NCBI GenBank assembly: GCA_021792235.1
Contig: JAJYVC010000003.1
Location: 960 to 39,058, forward strand
Reading direction: 5' to 3'
Origin: Microcaldota archaeon
Lineage (GTDB): Archaea; Micrarchaeota; Micrarchaeia; Micrarchaeales; CABMGC01
Length of the DNA stretch: 38,099 nt
Each line of letters begins with the position of its first letter. Positions within the stretch are counted from its first letter, which is position 1. The notes below the pieces were generated by a model. The model was not told where the DNA came from. It saw only the letters and a list, made by a program, of their open reading frames with translations, and searched no databases. A program made the position numbers and the translations under genes. Below, piece by piece: positions 8,210-16,939 of this stretch.

Positions 8210-9156
8210 ATTCTAATTATGAGCAGGAGTGCGGTGAGCGCTGCAGATACTGAGAGATTGTCGTCAATCCTTATCCTCAGGCTTTCCACCAGCGCACCGA
8301 CCAGTCCAATGGCCAGTGCATAGTAGCCTATGAAGGCGAAGGATATTGCTGAAGTCGCTGCGAAGTACGCCATGGATCCGTAAACGCTCTTTCTGCGGTT
8401 CCATGGTATCTTTTTGCCACCGAAATGTATCCCTACCATGGTGGCTACAGGATCGCCTATGAATATCGCCGAGAACACCACGAGCACATTCATTGTGTTG
8501 AGGAACGAGACTGCCATCAGCGACCCTATGGCCAGCCAGAGCGCCCCGTATCCCAGCGCCGACCCATTCCTCTCGAATCTGGTAATGATCCTCGAAAATC
8601 TGTTACTACTGAAGGCTTCAATTACACATATAACTAGAATTCCTCCAAGTATCAGAAGCATCTGGAATGTCACCGCTATGGGCTCTATCTCGAAATAGAA
8701 CATCAGCATAAGAAATATTCCTGCACCCATGTGGAAGAAGTCTCTGCTGATCTCGACCCGTCTGTCCTCTATGCTGTTTCTATACTCTTTGAGCTTGGTT
8801 ATCACGCTCAGTAGCCCGAGGAGCATTGCCTGTGCTATGTACATGAAACCAATGTAGTGTATCATCACTATGTAGAGCGCATCAACAAGCACGTAGGCTG
8901 CCCTAGACCTGGCAGACTTTCCGGAGAGCAGGCCGTTGAAGCCAAGTATGCCTACTTCAAGGAGAAGGATTGTAACCACGTGCACGTGCTGTGCAATGAA
9001 AAGTACGAACCCTGCCATCACTGCCAAAGTGATCAGCAATTGGCTCCTCCTGTCCATCCTCAATATCCTGTAAACTGCCACCAGCGAGAGCGCTGCGGCT
9101 ACTGCGAATGTCGCATAAAGCAATGACCCGTAGGAAAAATCAACGATGCCCAGCAA
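8206..9156 (-). CDS. Dolichol/phytol kinase-like membrane protein (SEC59/VTE5/DGK1 family)
   Basis: A 316-residue integral membrane protein with ~9-10 hydrophobic segments. Family marks are all in the C-terminal two thirds: RDFFHMGAGIFL (the conserved Arg..His before a membrane helix), FIGDPVATMVGIHFGGKKIP followed by RRKSVYGS (the CTP-binding loop region of polyprenol kinases and related cytidylyltransferases), and VESLRIRIDDNLSVS (conserved Glu and IDDN). The expected role is CTP-dependent phosphorylation of a polyprenol to give the lipid carrier phosphate. It is the third gene after uppS and DUF2070; its TTG start (9154-9156) directly abuts the DUF2070 stop, which supports translational coupling. 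CarS-type CDP-archaeol synthase activity is an alternative, less likely from the motifs. Confidence 0.72.
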   Translation of the reverse strand: MLGIVDFSYGSLLYATFAVAAALSLVAVYRILRMDRRSQLLITLAVMAGFVLFIAQHVHVVTILLLEVGILGFNGLLSGKSARSRAAYVLVDALYIVMIHYIGFMYIAQAMLLGLLSVITKLKEYRNSIEDRRVEISRDFFHMGAGIFLMLMFYFEIEPIAVTFQMLLILGGILVICVIEAFSSNRFSRIITRFERNGSALGYGALWLAIGSLMAVSFLNTMNVLVVFSAIFIGDPVATMVGIHFGGKKIPWNRRKSVYGSMAYFAATSAISFAFIGYYALAIGLVGALVESLRIRIDDNLSVSAALTALLLIIRI

Positions 9157-10989
9157 CTATATCACGTATATGATCCATCCCGCGACTATATATGCTCCGA
9201 CTATTACCAATGGAACAACTCTCTTGCCTACCTTTATTATTTCCATGCCTACCTTGTTGAGCAGCTCTTCCGATCCGGTGCCCCATACCTTGAAATTCCT
9301 GAACACGGTCGATCCGTGCGCCAATCCTACTGGTTCAATGTCATTTATGGCCTTTTCCACCATCCTATCCAGCACAGGTATTATATCAGACGGGGACGTG
9401 TGCCTTCCCAGGGAGTTACTTGCTGACATTGCCAGTGAATTGACCGAATGGGTGTCGGTAGTGTAGATCTCAGACGCCACTCTGTACTTGTATTTTATGT
9501 GGCTTATTACGGCATTCCTGAATCCGGGAAGCATGTTGTTTGCATCTATGTAAATCATGACGAACTTCCTGCGCCCGAATTCGAATATTCCTACACTGGA
9601 ATATCCTCTGCCAAGATCCGGATTGTGAAGGAGGTTAGTTATCTTCATATACGAAGCGCCGAACCGAAGCCTTCCTGCTTTCCTCTTTTCAGTAGCCCTT
9701 ATTATGGCCCTCTCATATTTTGGTATGTATCTGCTGAGCTTGCCAATTCCTTTCAATTCCTCGGGGCTCGCGCTCTCGAACCTTGAGTTATGTGCATCTA
9801 TCAATATGGTGAAGGCCCCATTTCTTCCTGCAAGCTTGCTCAAGCGCATGCCGACATTTCTGTCAATGTCCTCGGTGATCATCGGCGCCTTTGTCAGCGT
9901 AAGCAGGTTCAGGTCGTTCACCTTTATGTTGATCGCCCTGCATGGGTCATCCCTCCCAAATCCTATGCTGCCCTGCGCGCTTTTTGCCTTTCCGCTTGAC
10001 ATTGAGTCTACGTAACTGCAGATCCTTTTAGACATCGCGAATACCTGGTTGGTATTCATCGGGTTGTCCTCTATATTCACCGCACCGTGTATTATGAAAG
10101 GCGCTGAGTTGTATTTGGACGTTATCATGCTGCCCAGCGTCTCCGGAAATGCACTACCACCAACCGTGCCGAACGGGCCGTAATGAATGTCAGGCCTTAC
10201 AAATACTGCCTTCATCGATTTCTTCCCATACAGCACTGCTACATCTATGTCAACGTCCCTTCTGATTCCTCCACTTCCAAGTATGTTTGCATCTGTAGCA
10301 ATGTCGTACAGCCACTGATCTACCATGTTGCTGAACAGGTCTATGCTGCTTACTGAGAGCTTCTTCTTTGCAGGCCTGTCAAGCAGGTACAGTATTGCGT
10401 ATCCCATTACCAGAAAGACCAATATGCCCGAATAGAGCTTTACCAGCGCTATGTCTATGGGGAAATCGGCCTTAAGCAAGTAGCCGCCGAATGGAAAATA
10501 CATTAGTACGTTCAGTATCGGCTGTATTTCCGCAGTTATGGCTGCGCTCCTCTTCTGCCCTATTGCCACCCTGTTTATTATGAACCAGTAGCCATAGATG
10601 CTCGCATTGGCAAGAAGCAGTATGGCGTACGCAAGCGGGCCGTTATGGTCTACAGAAAACAGCATAGAGTCAGTGATGATGAATGCCGAATATGCACCAG
10701 ATACTGCAAGCGCGGCGAAAAGCAGATGCTTCGTCTTTACCTTTCTCTTGATGATCCTCATGGTCATTACTGTGAGCAGTGCGGGTAGGCTTACCACGAG
10801 TATGCCCGAGCTTGCACCCAGAAGGACTATGTCTATTACATTCGAGCCGCCCTTATAATGGACAAACAGGCTCGAAACGGATCCGGCAATTGCGCCAATA
10901 AGTATTATCAGGGCTATCTGGTTTATGCTGCTCGGTATTTCAAGTGTGAAGTAGCTAGAGTATTTCGTCAGGTCCCTTTTAGGCGCCAT
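9157..10989 (-). CDS. DUF2070 family archaeal membrane protein
   Basis: A 610-residue protein with an N-terminal membrane domain (about seven helices, residues ~20-210), a large soluble domain (~225-585) and a final C-terminal membrane helix (VPLVIVGAYIVAGWIIYVI). The soluble domain has the conserved His/Asp motifs I associate with DUF2070: RPDIHYGPFGTVGGSAFP, IHGA, LIDAHNSR and YTTDTHSVN. Their pattern resembles a metal-dependent hydrolase site, but no function is established to my knowledge. It lies 9 bp after uppS and abuts the kinase-like gene, so its product probably acts in polyprenol-carrier or surface-glycan metabolism; that is inference from the operon. ATG at 10989. Confidence 0.82.
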   Translation of the reverse strand: MAPKRDLTKYSSYFTLEIPSSINQIALIILIGAIAGSVSSLFVHYKGGSNVIDIVLLGASSGILVVSLPALLTVMTMRIIKRKVKTKHLLFAALAVSGAYSAFIITDSMLFSVDHNGPLAYAILLLANASIYGYWFIINRVAIGQKRSAAITAEIQPILNVLMYFPFGGYLLKADFPIDIALVKLYSGILVFLVMGYAILYLLDRPAKKKLSVSSIDLFSNMVDQWLYDIATDANILGSGGIRRDVDIDVAVLYGKKSMKAVFVRPDIHYGPFGTVGGSAFPETLGSMITSKYNSAPFIIHGAVNIEDNPMNTNQVFAMSKRICSYVDSMSSGKAKSAQGSIGFGRDDPCRAINIKVNDLNLLTLTKAPMITEDIDRNVGMRLSKLAGRNGAFTILIDAHNSRFESASPEELKGIGKLSRYIPKYERAIIRATEKRKAGRLRFGASYMKITNLLHNPDLGRGYSSVGIFEFGRRKFVMIYIDANNMLPGFRNAVISHIKYKYRVASEIYTTDTHSVNSLAMSASNSLGRHTSPSDIIPVLDRMVEKAINDIEPVGLAHGSTVFRNFKVWGTGSEELLNKVGMEIIKVGKRVVPLVIVGAYIVAGWIIYVI

Positions 10990-10998
10990 TTCAACACT

Positions 10999-11697
10999 TT
11001 ACCTGCCAAATCTCCTCTCACGGCTCTGATATTCGGAAAGTGCGTTATACAGGTCATGCCTGCTGAAGTCAGGCCACAGCTTGCTTGAGAAATAAAGCTC
11101 TGAATACGCAGCCTGCCATGGTATGAATCCGGAAAGCCTCTTTTCACCAGAAGTTCTTATTATGAAGTCAATGTCTGGCACTTCGTTGGATAGCAGGCAT
11201 TCAGTGAACCTGTTCGCATCAAGGTTCACTCCCTTTTTCGCAAGCCCCACTGCCTTCTTCGCTGCGAATATCAGGTCATCCTTGCCTCCATATCCTATCA
11301 GCATGTTTATGACCCTTTCCTTATTTTCCCTTGTCTTGCTTGCAAGGTCTGCGAGCGCCCTGTTCAGATCCTGCGGCAGTAGCTTCTTGTTGCTTATTAT
11401 GTTTAGCCGCACCCCCTCTCTCTGCAGCCTTTCTATTATCTCCCTGTCCTTGCACACTCTACGGTATATGCCAAAGAGTGCCTTGACCTCTCCCGGCGAT
11501 CGCCTTATGTTCTCAGATGACAGGGCCCATACTGTTATGTTTCTGACTCCGTATGATTTGCACCATTCGCTGAAGTCTAGGAATTTCTTTACGCCCTTGT
11601 CGTAACCCTCCATCATGGAAAGTCTATGCGCCTTGGCCCACCTTCTGTTACCGTCGGGTATTAATGCCAGAGATCTGGGCACTGAAGAGAACGCCAT
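10999..11697 (-). CDS. uppS: cis-Prenyltransferase (undecaprenyl/polyprenyl diphosphate synthase)
   Basis: A 232-residue enzyme that condenses isopentenyl diphosphate onto an allylic diphosphate in cis to make the long polyprenyl carrier for glycan transfer. Family motifs are complete: LIPDGNRRWA with the catalytic Asp at 15, TVWALSSEN, LIGYGGKDDL, FIIRTSGEKRLSGF and SELYFSSKLWPDF. Length is normal. ATG at 11697 is preceded by an AT-rich TATA element TTTAAATA at about 11728-11735. It is the first gene of the minus-strand set uppS-DUF2070-kinase, separated by 161 bp from enolase upstream. Confidence 0.94.
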   Translation of the reverse strand: MAFSSVPRSLALIPDGNRRWAKAHRLSMMEGYDKGVKKFLDFSEWCKSYGVRNITVWALSSENIRRSPGEVKALFGIYRRVCKDREIIERLQREGVRLNIISNKKLLPQDLNRALADLASKTRENKERVINMLIGYGGKDDLIFAAKKAVGLAKKGVNLDANRFTECLLSNEVPDIDFIIRTSGEKRLSGFIPWQAAYSELYFSSKLWPDFSRHDLYNALSEYQSRERRFGR

Positions 11698-11857
11698 TAT
11701 ATCTCGTGTAGTTGGTGTCTATTTATCTATTTAAATGTTTTTATCACGTTGTCACTGACCAATTCTCATTAGCGCCATTATCTCTGCCTACACCAGTGTA
11801 TATTATGTATTTTCCACTATTTATGCATTCCTCTAATCTGTAGCATTGGCTTGCGCC

Positions 11858-13075
11858 TCAGGCTGTTTCCAGCTCCTCTATCCTTGCCAGCTCGTTCAGC
11901 TTTGCCACTCTCTCCCCTCCGACGATGCCCGTCTTTATGAACTCCGATCCGAATGCCACTGCAAGGTGCGCTATGAAGTTGTCTGTTGTTTCCCTGCTTC
12001 TGTGGGACACTACTGTCTTGATGCCGTTCTTATGCGCAAGACCTATCACATCAAGCGTATCGCTCAGCGTGCCTATCTGGTTGACCTTTATCAGCACGCC
12101 GTTCGTGGAGCTGCTCTTTATGCCCTTCTCAAGCCTCTCCTTGTTCGTTGTGTATAAATCATCGCCTACTACCAGGCTGTTCTTTCCTATCTTCTTTGTA
12201 ATTTCTGCGAATCCGCCGAAATCATCCTCATTCATAGGATCCTCAACAACTGCAAGTCCAAAATCATCCCTCAGTTTCTCTACGAATGCCACATTATCGG
12301 CAGGGCTAAGTCTCCTATCTCCATACACATAGTGCCCATCCTTGAAGAATTCGCTTGCTGCAAAGTCGGCGCCAAGCTGCACGTCCACTCCAAGCTCCTC
12401 GACCGCACCGGCCATCTCATCTGCAAGAGCGAGGTTCTCCTGATCGGCAAGGCCAGTAACCCATGCACCTTCTATGTTCACTCCGGCCGGAATATGGAGT
12501 TTACCTATGATATAATCTCCCACCGACTTGTGCACGCGCGCATTTATTTCTATCCCGTTTGAAAAGCTGACATCCTTGGGTGAGATAAGTATCTCCTGTA
12601 TCGACATCCTGTCCTTGGAATGTGCACCTCCCCCTATCAGGTTGCCAAGTGGCATTGGTATTCCTTTCTTTATGCCCAGGCTCTTAGTAAAGCCATTGTA
12701 AACATACTCATAAAGCTCAAGCCCTTCCAGACTTGCAGCAAGCTTTGCGGTTGCAATGGATACTCCGGTGGCAACATTGCCGCCTATCACATTGAATCTC
12801 TCCCCGCCAACTTCATGCAGCGCAGAGTCAACATTCCTCTGCTCTCTTGCCCCAATGCCTATGATCTTCTTCTTGACCTCCTCCAAGTTCGATATGCCAA
12901 GATCGACATTGCCTTCAGGGAAGGCGAACACCTCATGCGATCCTGTGCTTGTGCTGTTTGCTATCGCCGCCGTAGCGCTCCTCTTCGCACAGCTTACCGT
13001 GACCTCTACTGTGAATCCGCCACGCGAATCAAGTATCTTCCTTGCATGCACATCCTTTATTGCATCATTTGGCAT
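11858..13075 (-). CDS. eno: Enolase
   Basis: Interconverts 2-phosphoglycerate and phosphoenolpyruvate. The 405-residue protein is slightly short and divergent for the family but keeps the active site: HARKILDSRG at the N-terminus, STSTGSHE in place of the usual GASTG loop, GGGAHSKDRMSIQEI, the three metal acidic sites (LGADFA, VEDPMNEDD, VGDDLY), LIKVNQIGTLSDT with the catalytic Lys, SHRSRETTD and FIKTGIVGGER. ATG at 13075 overlaps the last 11 bases of apgM, so the two are translationally coupled; a TTG one codon earlier is less likely. The loop change (NSTSTG for SGASTG) is unusual but retains the metal-binding Ser/Thr. Confidence 0.93.
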   Translation of the reverse strand: MPNDAIKDVHARKILDSRGGFTVEVTVSCAKRSATAAIANSTSTGSHEVFAFPEGNVDLGISNLEEVKKKIIGIGAREQRNVDSALHEVGGERFNVIGGNVATGVSIATAKLAASLEGLELYEYVYNGFTKSLGIKKGIPMPLGNLIGGGAHSKDRMSIQEILISPKDVSFSNGIEINARVHKSVGDYIIGKLHIPAGVNIEGAWVTGLADQENLALADEMAGAVEELGVDVQLGADFAASEFFKDGHYVYGDRRLSPADNVAFVEKLRDDFGLAVVEDPMNEDDFGGFAEITKKIGKNSLVVGDDLYTTNKERLEKGIKSSSTNGVLIKVNQIGTLSDTLDVIGLAHKNGIKTVVSHRSRETTDNFIAHLAVAFGSEFIKTGIVGGERVAKLNELARIEELETA

Positions 13076-14318
13076 CAAATCTCCTCTTGATAATATAATC
13101 TACCAGCTGGTTGCCGTTCATGATCCTCATTGTCCCATGGGAATCGATGTTCTCGTCGAAATCAACTGCATCTGCCTTGGTGCTGTTCGCGTACCTTACC
13201 ATTACCGGTACCGGGTCCGAGGAATGGGCCTTAAGCGGGCACGGGGTGGCATGGTCGCATGTTACGCACATGTCGACATCAAGCTCCCTTATGCGCGAGA
13301 AGAATTCGCTGTCTATCTCCTCAAGTATCTTTTTCTTAAGCAGTGCATCACCGTCATGTCCCGGTTCGTCAGGTCCCTTTATGTGTACATACATGAAGTC
13401 GTATCTGCTCAGATTCTGTATCACAAGCTCTGCCATCCTCCTGTACCTCCCCTTTCTGTCCTTAAGCTCCTCGAGCCCTATGGGCTCCATTCCGAGCACT
13501 TTTGCTATGCCTGTCTCTACAGGCATCTCGGCTATGAATGCGCACTTCATGCCGTACCTTGCTTCAAACGTCTCAACTTTCGGCAGCCCCACTCCGGCAT
13601 CCCTGAGCAGAAGTGCATTGGCCCTGAGCAGCCCTTCATCGCCCCTCCTCGAATTCACCTTCGAATGTGCAAGTTTCTCAATGACCTTGTCGATGAACGC
13701 ATTTACTATGTATGCAGTGTTGGCCGATGCCTCAGATTCATCTAGCGGAACGACTTTTGGAAGCTTCTTGCTTGCGACCTCCTCAGCAACCGATATGTTC
13801 CCTTTCCTTACGTATCCTATGTCTGCATTGGAGACGTTTGCAGACAGACTCTTCTCGCTGTAGAACACACACGCTCCTCGATGGCCTACAGTAGATTTGA
13901 ACTTAAACGTAATCCCTTTAATGCCCAGGTCGATCTCCGAAATCTCCTTTTCAAGCGCCTTCGCATCACCTGTCTCTATCCTTCCTGCCCTCCTGTCAAT
14001 GATGTCCCTGTCTGCGTTTATTGTAGCAAAGTTGCACCTGAATGCCACCGAACGATCATCTACTTCCATTCCTGCCCCGTATGCCTCGAGGGGCCCCCTT
14101 CCAGTGTACGCCGACATATCATATCCGAGTATGGAAAAAACCGCAGCATCAGATTCGGGAGCTACGCCCTTTCCTATCGGATACATCATGCCCTTTATTG
14201 ATTGCGAGGCCAGATGCCTGAGGTTAGGCATGTTCGCGCTCTGGAGGGGAGTCATGCCATTAAGGGCGTCATTCTTCCTGTCCGCAGCACCGTCAAGTAT
14301 AACGAATAACAAGGCCAT
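13065..14318 (-). CDS. apgM: Cofactor-independent phosphoglycerate mutase, archaeal type
   Basis: Converts 3-phosphoglycerate to 2-phosphoglycerate using two metal ions and a phosphoserine intermediate. The 417-residue length fits archaeal ApgM and not the longer bacterial GpmI. Seen: FVILDGAADRKND at the N-terminus (metal site), ESDAAVFSILGYD with the catalytic Ser, GRGPLEAYGAG, and near the C-terminus YMHVHIKG-like YVHIKGPDEPGHDGD, VTCDHATPCPLKAHSSDPVP and DSHGTMRIM, which hold the metal His/Asp residues. ATG 14318 is chosen over GTG 14333 because the TATA box at 14351-14357 places the transcript start near 14328. First gene of the apgM-eno operon. Confidence 0.94.
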   Translation of the reverse strand: MALLFVILDGAADRKNDALNGMTPLQSANMPNLRHLASQSIKGMMYPIGKGVAPESDAAVFSILGYDMSAYTGRGPLEAYGAGMEVDDRSVAFRCNFATINADRDIIDRRAGRIETGDAKALEKEISEIDLGIKGITFKFKSTVGHRGACVFYSEKSLSANVSNADIGYVRKGNISVAEEVASKKLPKVVPLDESEASANTAYIVNAFIDKVIEKLAHSKVNSRRGDEGLLRANALLLRDAGVGLPKVETFEARYGMKCAFIAEMPVETGIAKVLGMEPIGLEELKDRKGRYRRMAELVIQNLSRYDFMYVHIKGPDEPGHDGDALLKKKILEEIDSEFFSRIRELDVDMCVTCDHATPCPLKAHSSDPVPVMVRYANSTKADAVDFDENIDSHGTMRIMNGNQLVDYIIKRRFDAK

Positions 14319-14350
14319 GGATGCACTATGCACATCTCATATTCAAACTA

Positions 14351-14357
14351 TTTATAA
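14351..14357 (-). promoter_or_regulatory. TATA box of the apgM-eno operon
   Basis: TTATAAA on the minus strand, about 36 bp before ATG 14318. It implies a leader of about 10 nt and no separate promoter is visible before eno, so the pair is one transcript. Confidence 0.6.
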
Positions 14358-14416
14358 CCTAAGCATGTGCATCGGCTATTGCCGCACATGTCGTATACCT
14401 CGCAAAGAAACTGGCA

Positions 14417-14740
14417 TTATCCAAGCTGCTTCACAAAAGCAGCGAATTCTATTTCCAGCTTCGTAACCCTGCCTTCGTTACTATATGTGGCATATACCTG
14501 ATAAGTGCCCTCACCATAGCCTGCCTCGCTTACCACTGCCAGTTTATTGCCTTCTTCAAGCTGTCCTGCTTTGGTGGATGAGAGTAATATGCGGGTAGCT
14601 GCACTGTGTGAAAAGTCATTTCTTTCCGGTTTGCCTTGGTCATAATCGTCGTTTTTCCATGTGTCTAGGAATGAGGGATCAACAACAATTACCTGTCCCG
14701 TGTCGACATTAACCCTACCTACCAATACTCTTCTAACCAT
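14417..14740 (-). CDS. Small uncharacterised beta-rich protein (VDTGQ..VDPSFL motif)
   Basis: Not securely recognised. From ATG 14740 the protein is 107 residues, soluble, with no membrane segment or Cys pair. The N-terminal VLVGRVNVDTGQVIVVDPSFL resembles the opening of a widespread class of small proteins with G.v.VDsGq...DPcyl; a link to DUF4241-like proteins is only a guess. The rest (GKPERNDFSHSAATRILL, GYGEGTYQVYATYSNEGRV) fits a small beta sandwich. An upstream ATG at 14779 adds a Cys-rich 13-residue stretch that lies across a TATA-like GATAAATA (14769-14776), so 14740 is preferred. Confidence 0.6.
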   Translation of the reverse strand: MVRRVLVGRVNVDTGQVIVVDPSFLDTWKNDDYDQGKPERNDFSHSAATRILLSSTKAGQLEEGNKLAVVSEAGYGEGTYQVYATYSNEGRVTKLEIEFAAFVKQLG

Positions 14741-14891
14741 CCAACTACCACAAATACAATTGCACACGGTATTTATCATGCTTATGAATAGGAATTCAAT
14801 GGCCGATGTTTTACATGACTTGTAAGCAGATAGGCCAATAGCCAGTGCAAAGATAACAAGCTATAAATAAGTTCGACAAGAGTATACCACC

Positions 14892-15440
14892 ATGTCCTCT
14901 AAAAAATCAGAAGCAGAGGAAACCGAGGAGCTGATAAAGAGCAGAATAAGGGCCATACCAGACTATCCGAAGCCCGGCATAACCTTCAGGGACATAACCC
15001 CACTGCTCAAGGACAGCGTGGCGTTCTCGAAGTGCATAGATCTGCTGGCAGACAGGGTATCTGCATACGACTTCGACTATATCGCAGGCATAGAGGCCCG
15101 CGGCTTCATAGTAGCTTCGGCACTTGCCTACAAGTTGGGCAGGGGCTTAATCCCGATAAGGAAAAAAGGCAAGCTTCCGTATTCAAAGATAAGTAAGAGT
15201 TACCAGCTCGAATACGGCATTGAGACCATAGAGGTGCACAGTGACTCGGTGGAGAGGGGCAGCGGCGTGCTGATAGCTGATGACCTGCTGGCTACTGGTG
15301 GCACCGCAAGCGCAGGTGCCGACTTGATAAGGGACCTAGGGGCGGAAGTAAAGGGATATGCATTCATAGTCGAGCTTGAATTCCTGGGAGGGCGTACCAG
15401 GCTTGGAGACAGGGACATCTGCTCGCTCGTAAAGTACTGA
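14892..15440 (+). CDS. apt: Adenine phosphoribosyltransferase
   Basis: Salvages adenine to AMP with PRPP. The 182-residue length is normal. The N-terminal IRAIPDYPKPGITFRDITPLL is diagnostic of Apt; IAGIEARGFIVASALAYKLG, IPIRKKGKLPY and the PRPP loop VLIADDLLATGGTASAG follow in the expected order. The TATA box CTATAAATA at 14862-14870 is about 26 bp before the ATG at 14892, giving a leaderless message. In an organism with few biosynthetic routes this would be a purine-salvage step, but no other purine gene is in view. Confidence 0.95.
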   Translation: MSSKKSEAEETEELIKSRIRAIPDYPKPGITFRDITPLLKDSVAFSKCIDLLADRVSAYDFDYIAGIEARGFIVASALAYKLGRGLIPIRKKGKLPYSKISKSYQLEYGIETIEVHSDSVERGSGVLIADDLLATGGTASAGADLIRDLGAEVKGYAFIVELEFLGGRTRLGDRDICSLVKY

Positions 15441-15512
15441 CCTACATCAAATGTCAAACCGTTCAGGCTTGTTTTTAAATTTTGGCATTTCAATACAATT
15501 CAGTGCAGCCGG

Positions 15513-16859
15513 ATGAAGACCAAGATAGTAGCTACGTATGGTCCAAGCATAGAGGGCCGCCCAGTGCTTTCCAAGATAATGAAGCATGTGGATGTGTTCA
15601 GGTTGAACTTTTCCCATGGAAACGAAGAGACATGGGCAGAGGCCATTGAGAACATATCACACGTATCCAGATTAATGAACAGGGAGGTCTCTCTCCTTGC
15701 TGATCTCCCTGGCCCCAAGATAAGGATAGGCGACCTTAAAAGCAGCATTGGAGTGAAGAAAGGGGAACTTGTAACGTTCAGATACGGAAAGCCTTCTGAA
15801 GGTGCAGTGCCGCTAGACCATGATATATTCAGATACCTGAACAAGAAATCAGTGATATCTATAGGGGACGGGTACCCTAATTTCAGGGTAATAGGTCTTA
15901 GCAAGGGCAATATAACCTGCCGCGCGCTCAATTCAGGCGCCCTTTCAAGCAGGAAGGGCATAAATATAATGAACGGCAGGGTCACGGCTGCGCCTCCAAC
16001 CGCAGAAGACGTGAAGCTTGCGAGGTTCGCAAAGAGGAACGGGTTCGATTTCATAGGGATGTCATTCGTGAGGTCTGCGCAGAACATAAGCGATCTGAGG
16101 AAGAAGATTGGTGGCGCATACGTCATAGCAAAGATAGAGCGTGCGGAAGCAGTCAAGCATATAGACAGCATAGTCTTGGAGGCCGATGCGATAATGGTGG
16201 CAAGAGGCGACCTTGCCTTCGAGATACCTGTAGAGACATTGCCCATAATTCAGGCAAGGATAATACGCGCTTCACTGAAGTTCCATAAACCAGTCATAGT
16301 GGCCACGCAGATGCTTGCAAGCATGGTGAACAACCCAATGCCTACAAGGGCTGAGGTGAATGACATAGCCACTGCGGTGGCAAGCGGTGCAGACTGCGTG
16401 ATGCTCAGCGAAGAATCGGCGGTAGGCAAGTATCCGATCGAATCCGTAAGGACCCTCGCTACTACGGCAAGGAATGCAGAGGAGATAGCCCTTCACCATC
16501 AGGACTTCAGGATAGGTGCTATAAGCGATAGCATAGCCTTTGCCGCAGCAGAGATAGCAGACAACTATAGGACTGACTGCATATTTGCGCCAACACAGAC
16601 TGGCAGCACGGCAAAAAAGCTTTCTGCGCTGAGGCCTAGGTCCGGCATAATCGCGCTAAGCACTTCAAAGAAAGTGAGAAAGATGCTCAATATATACTAC
16701 GGCGTGCGCAGCGAAGCTATTCGTAAGTACAATACCGTTGACGGCATGCTTGAACAGGTAAAGGCGATAGCGCGTAAGAGGGGTGCGAGCAGATATATCG
16801 TAGTGTCAGGCTCACCAAACCATGCTGGCAGCACTAACACTCTTAAGTACATAGAATGA
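15513..16859 (+). CDS. pyk: Pyruvate kinase
   Basis: Transfers phosphate from phosphoenolpyruvate to ADP, the last step of glycolysis. The 448-residue protein starts MKTKIVATYGPS and carries RLNFSHG, LLADLPGPKIRIG, FIGMSFVRSAQNI, IAKIERAEAV, MVARGDLAFEIP, the signature VIVATQMLASM..PTRAEVNDIATAV, and GADCVMLSEESAVGKYP. The C-terminal allosteric domain is present (~335-448) but is short. TATA TTTTTAAATTT at about 15471-15481. Together with the divergently placed apgM-eno operon it covers 3-phosphoglycerate to pyruvate, so substrate-level ATP formation is well represented here. Confidence 0.95.
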   Translation: MKTKIVATYGPSIEGRPVLSKIMKHVDVFRLNFSHGNEETWAEAIENISHVSRLMNREVSLLADLPGPKIRIGDLKSSIGVKKGELVTFRYGKPSEGAVPLDHDIFRYLNKKSVISIGDGYPNFRVIGLSKGNITCRALNSGALSSRKGINIMNGRVTAAPPTAEDVKLARFAKRNGFDFIGMSFVRSAQNISDLRKKIGGAYVIAKIERAEAVKHIDSIVLEADAIMVARGDLAFEIPVETLPIIQARIIRASLKFHKPVIVATQMLASMVNNPMPTRAEVNDIATAVASGADCVMLSEESAVGKYPIESVRTLATTARNAEEIALHHQDFRIGAISDSIAFAAAEIADNYRTDCIFAPTQTGSTAKKLSALRPRSGIIALSTSKKVRKMLNIYYGVRSEAIRKYNTVDGMLEQVKAIARKRGASRYIVVSGSPNHAGSTNTLKYIE

Positions 16860-16939
16860 TAAACCGTGCCTCATCACAACCTGCAAGCCAAGCTGCAGCC
16901 AACGCATAATCTAATATACTTGCCGAACGAAGGGTTGAT

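Noticed and set aside
12756..13745. Long plus-strand open frame (329 codons)
   Set aside because: It lies antisense to eno and apgM, both with full active sites; its product has no family features and is Cys/Tyr-rich as expected of a shadow frame.
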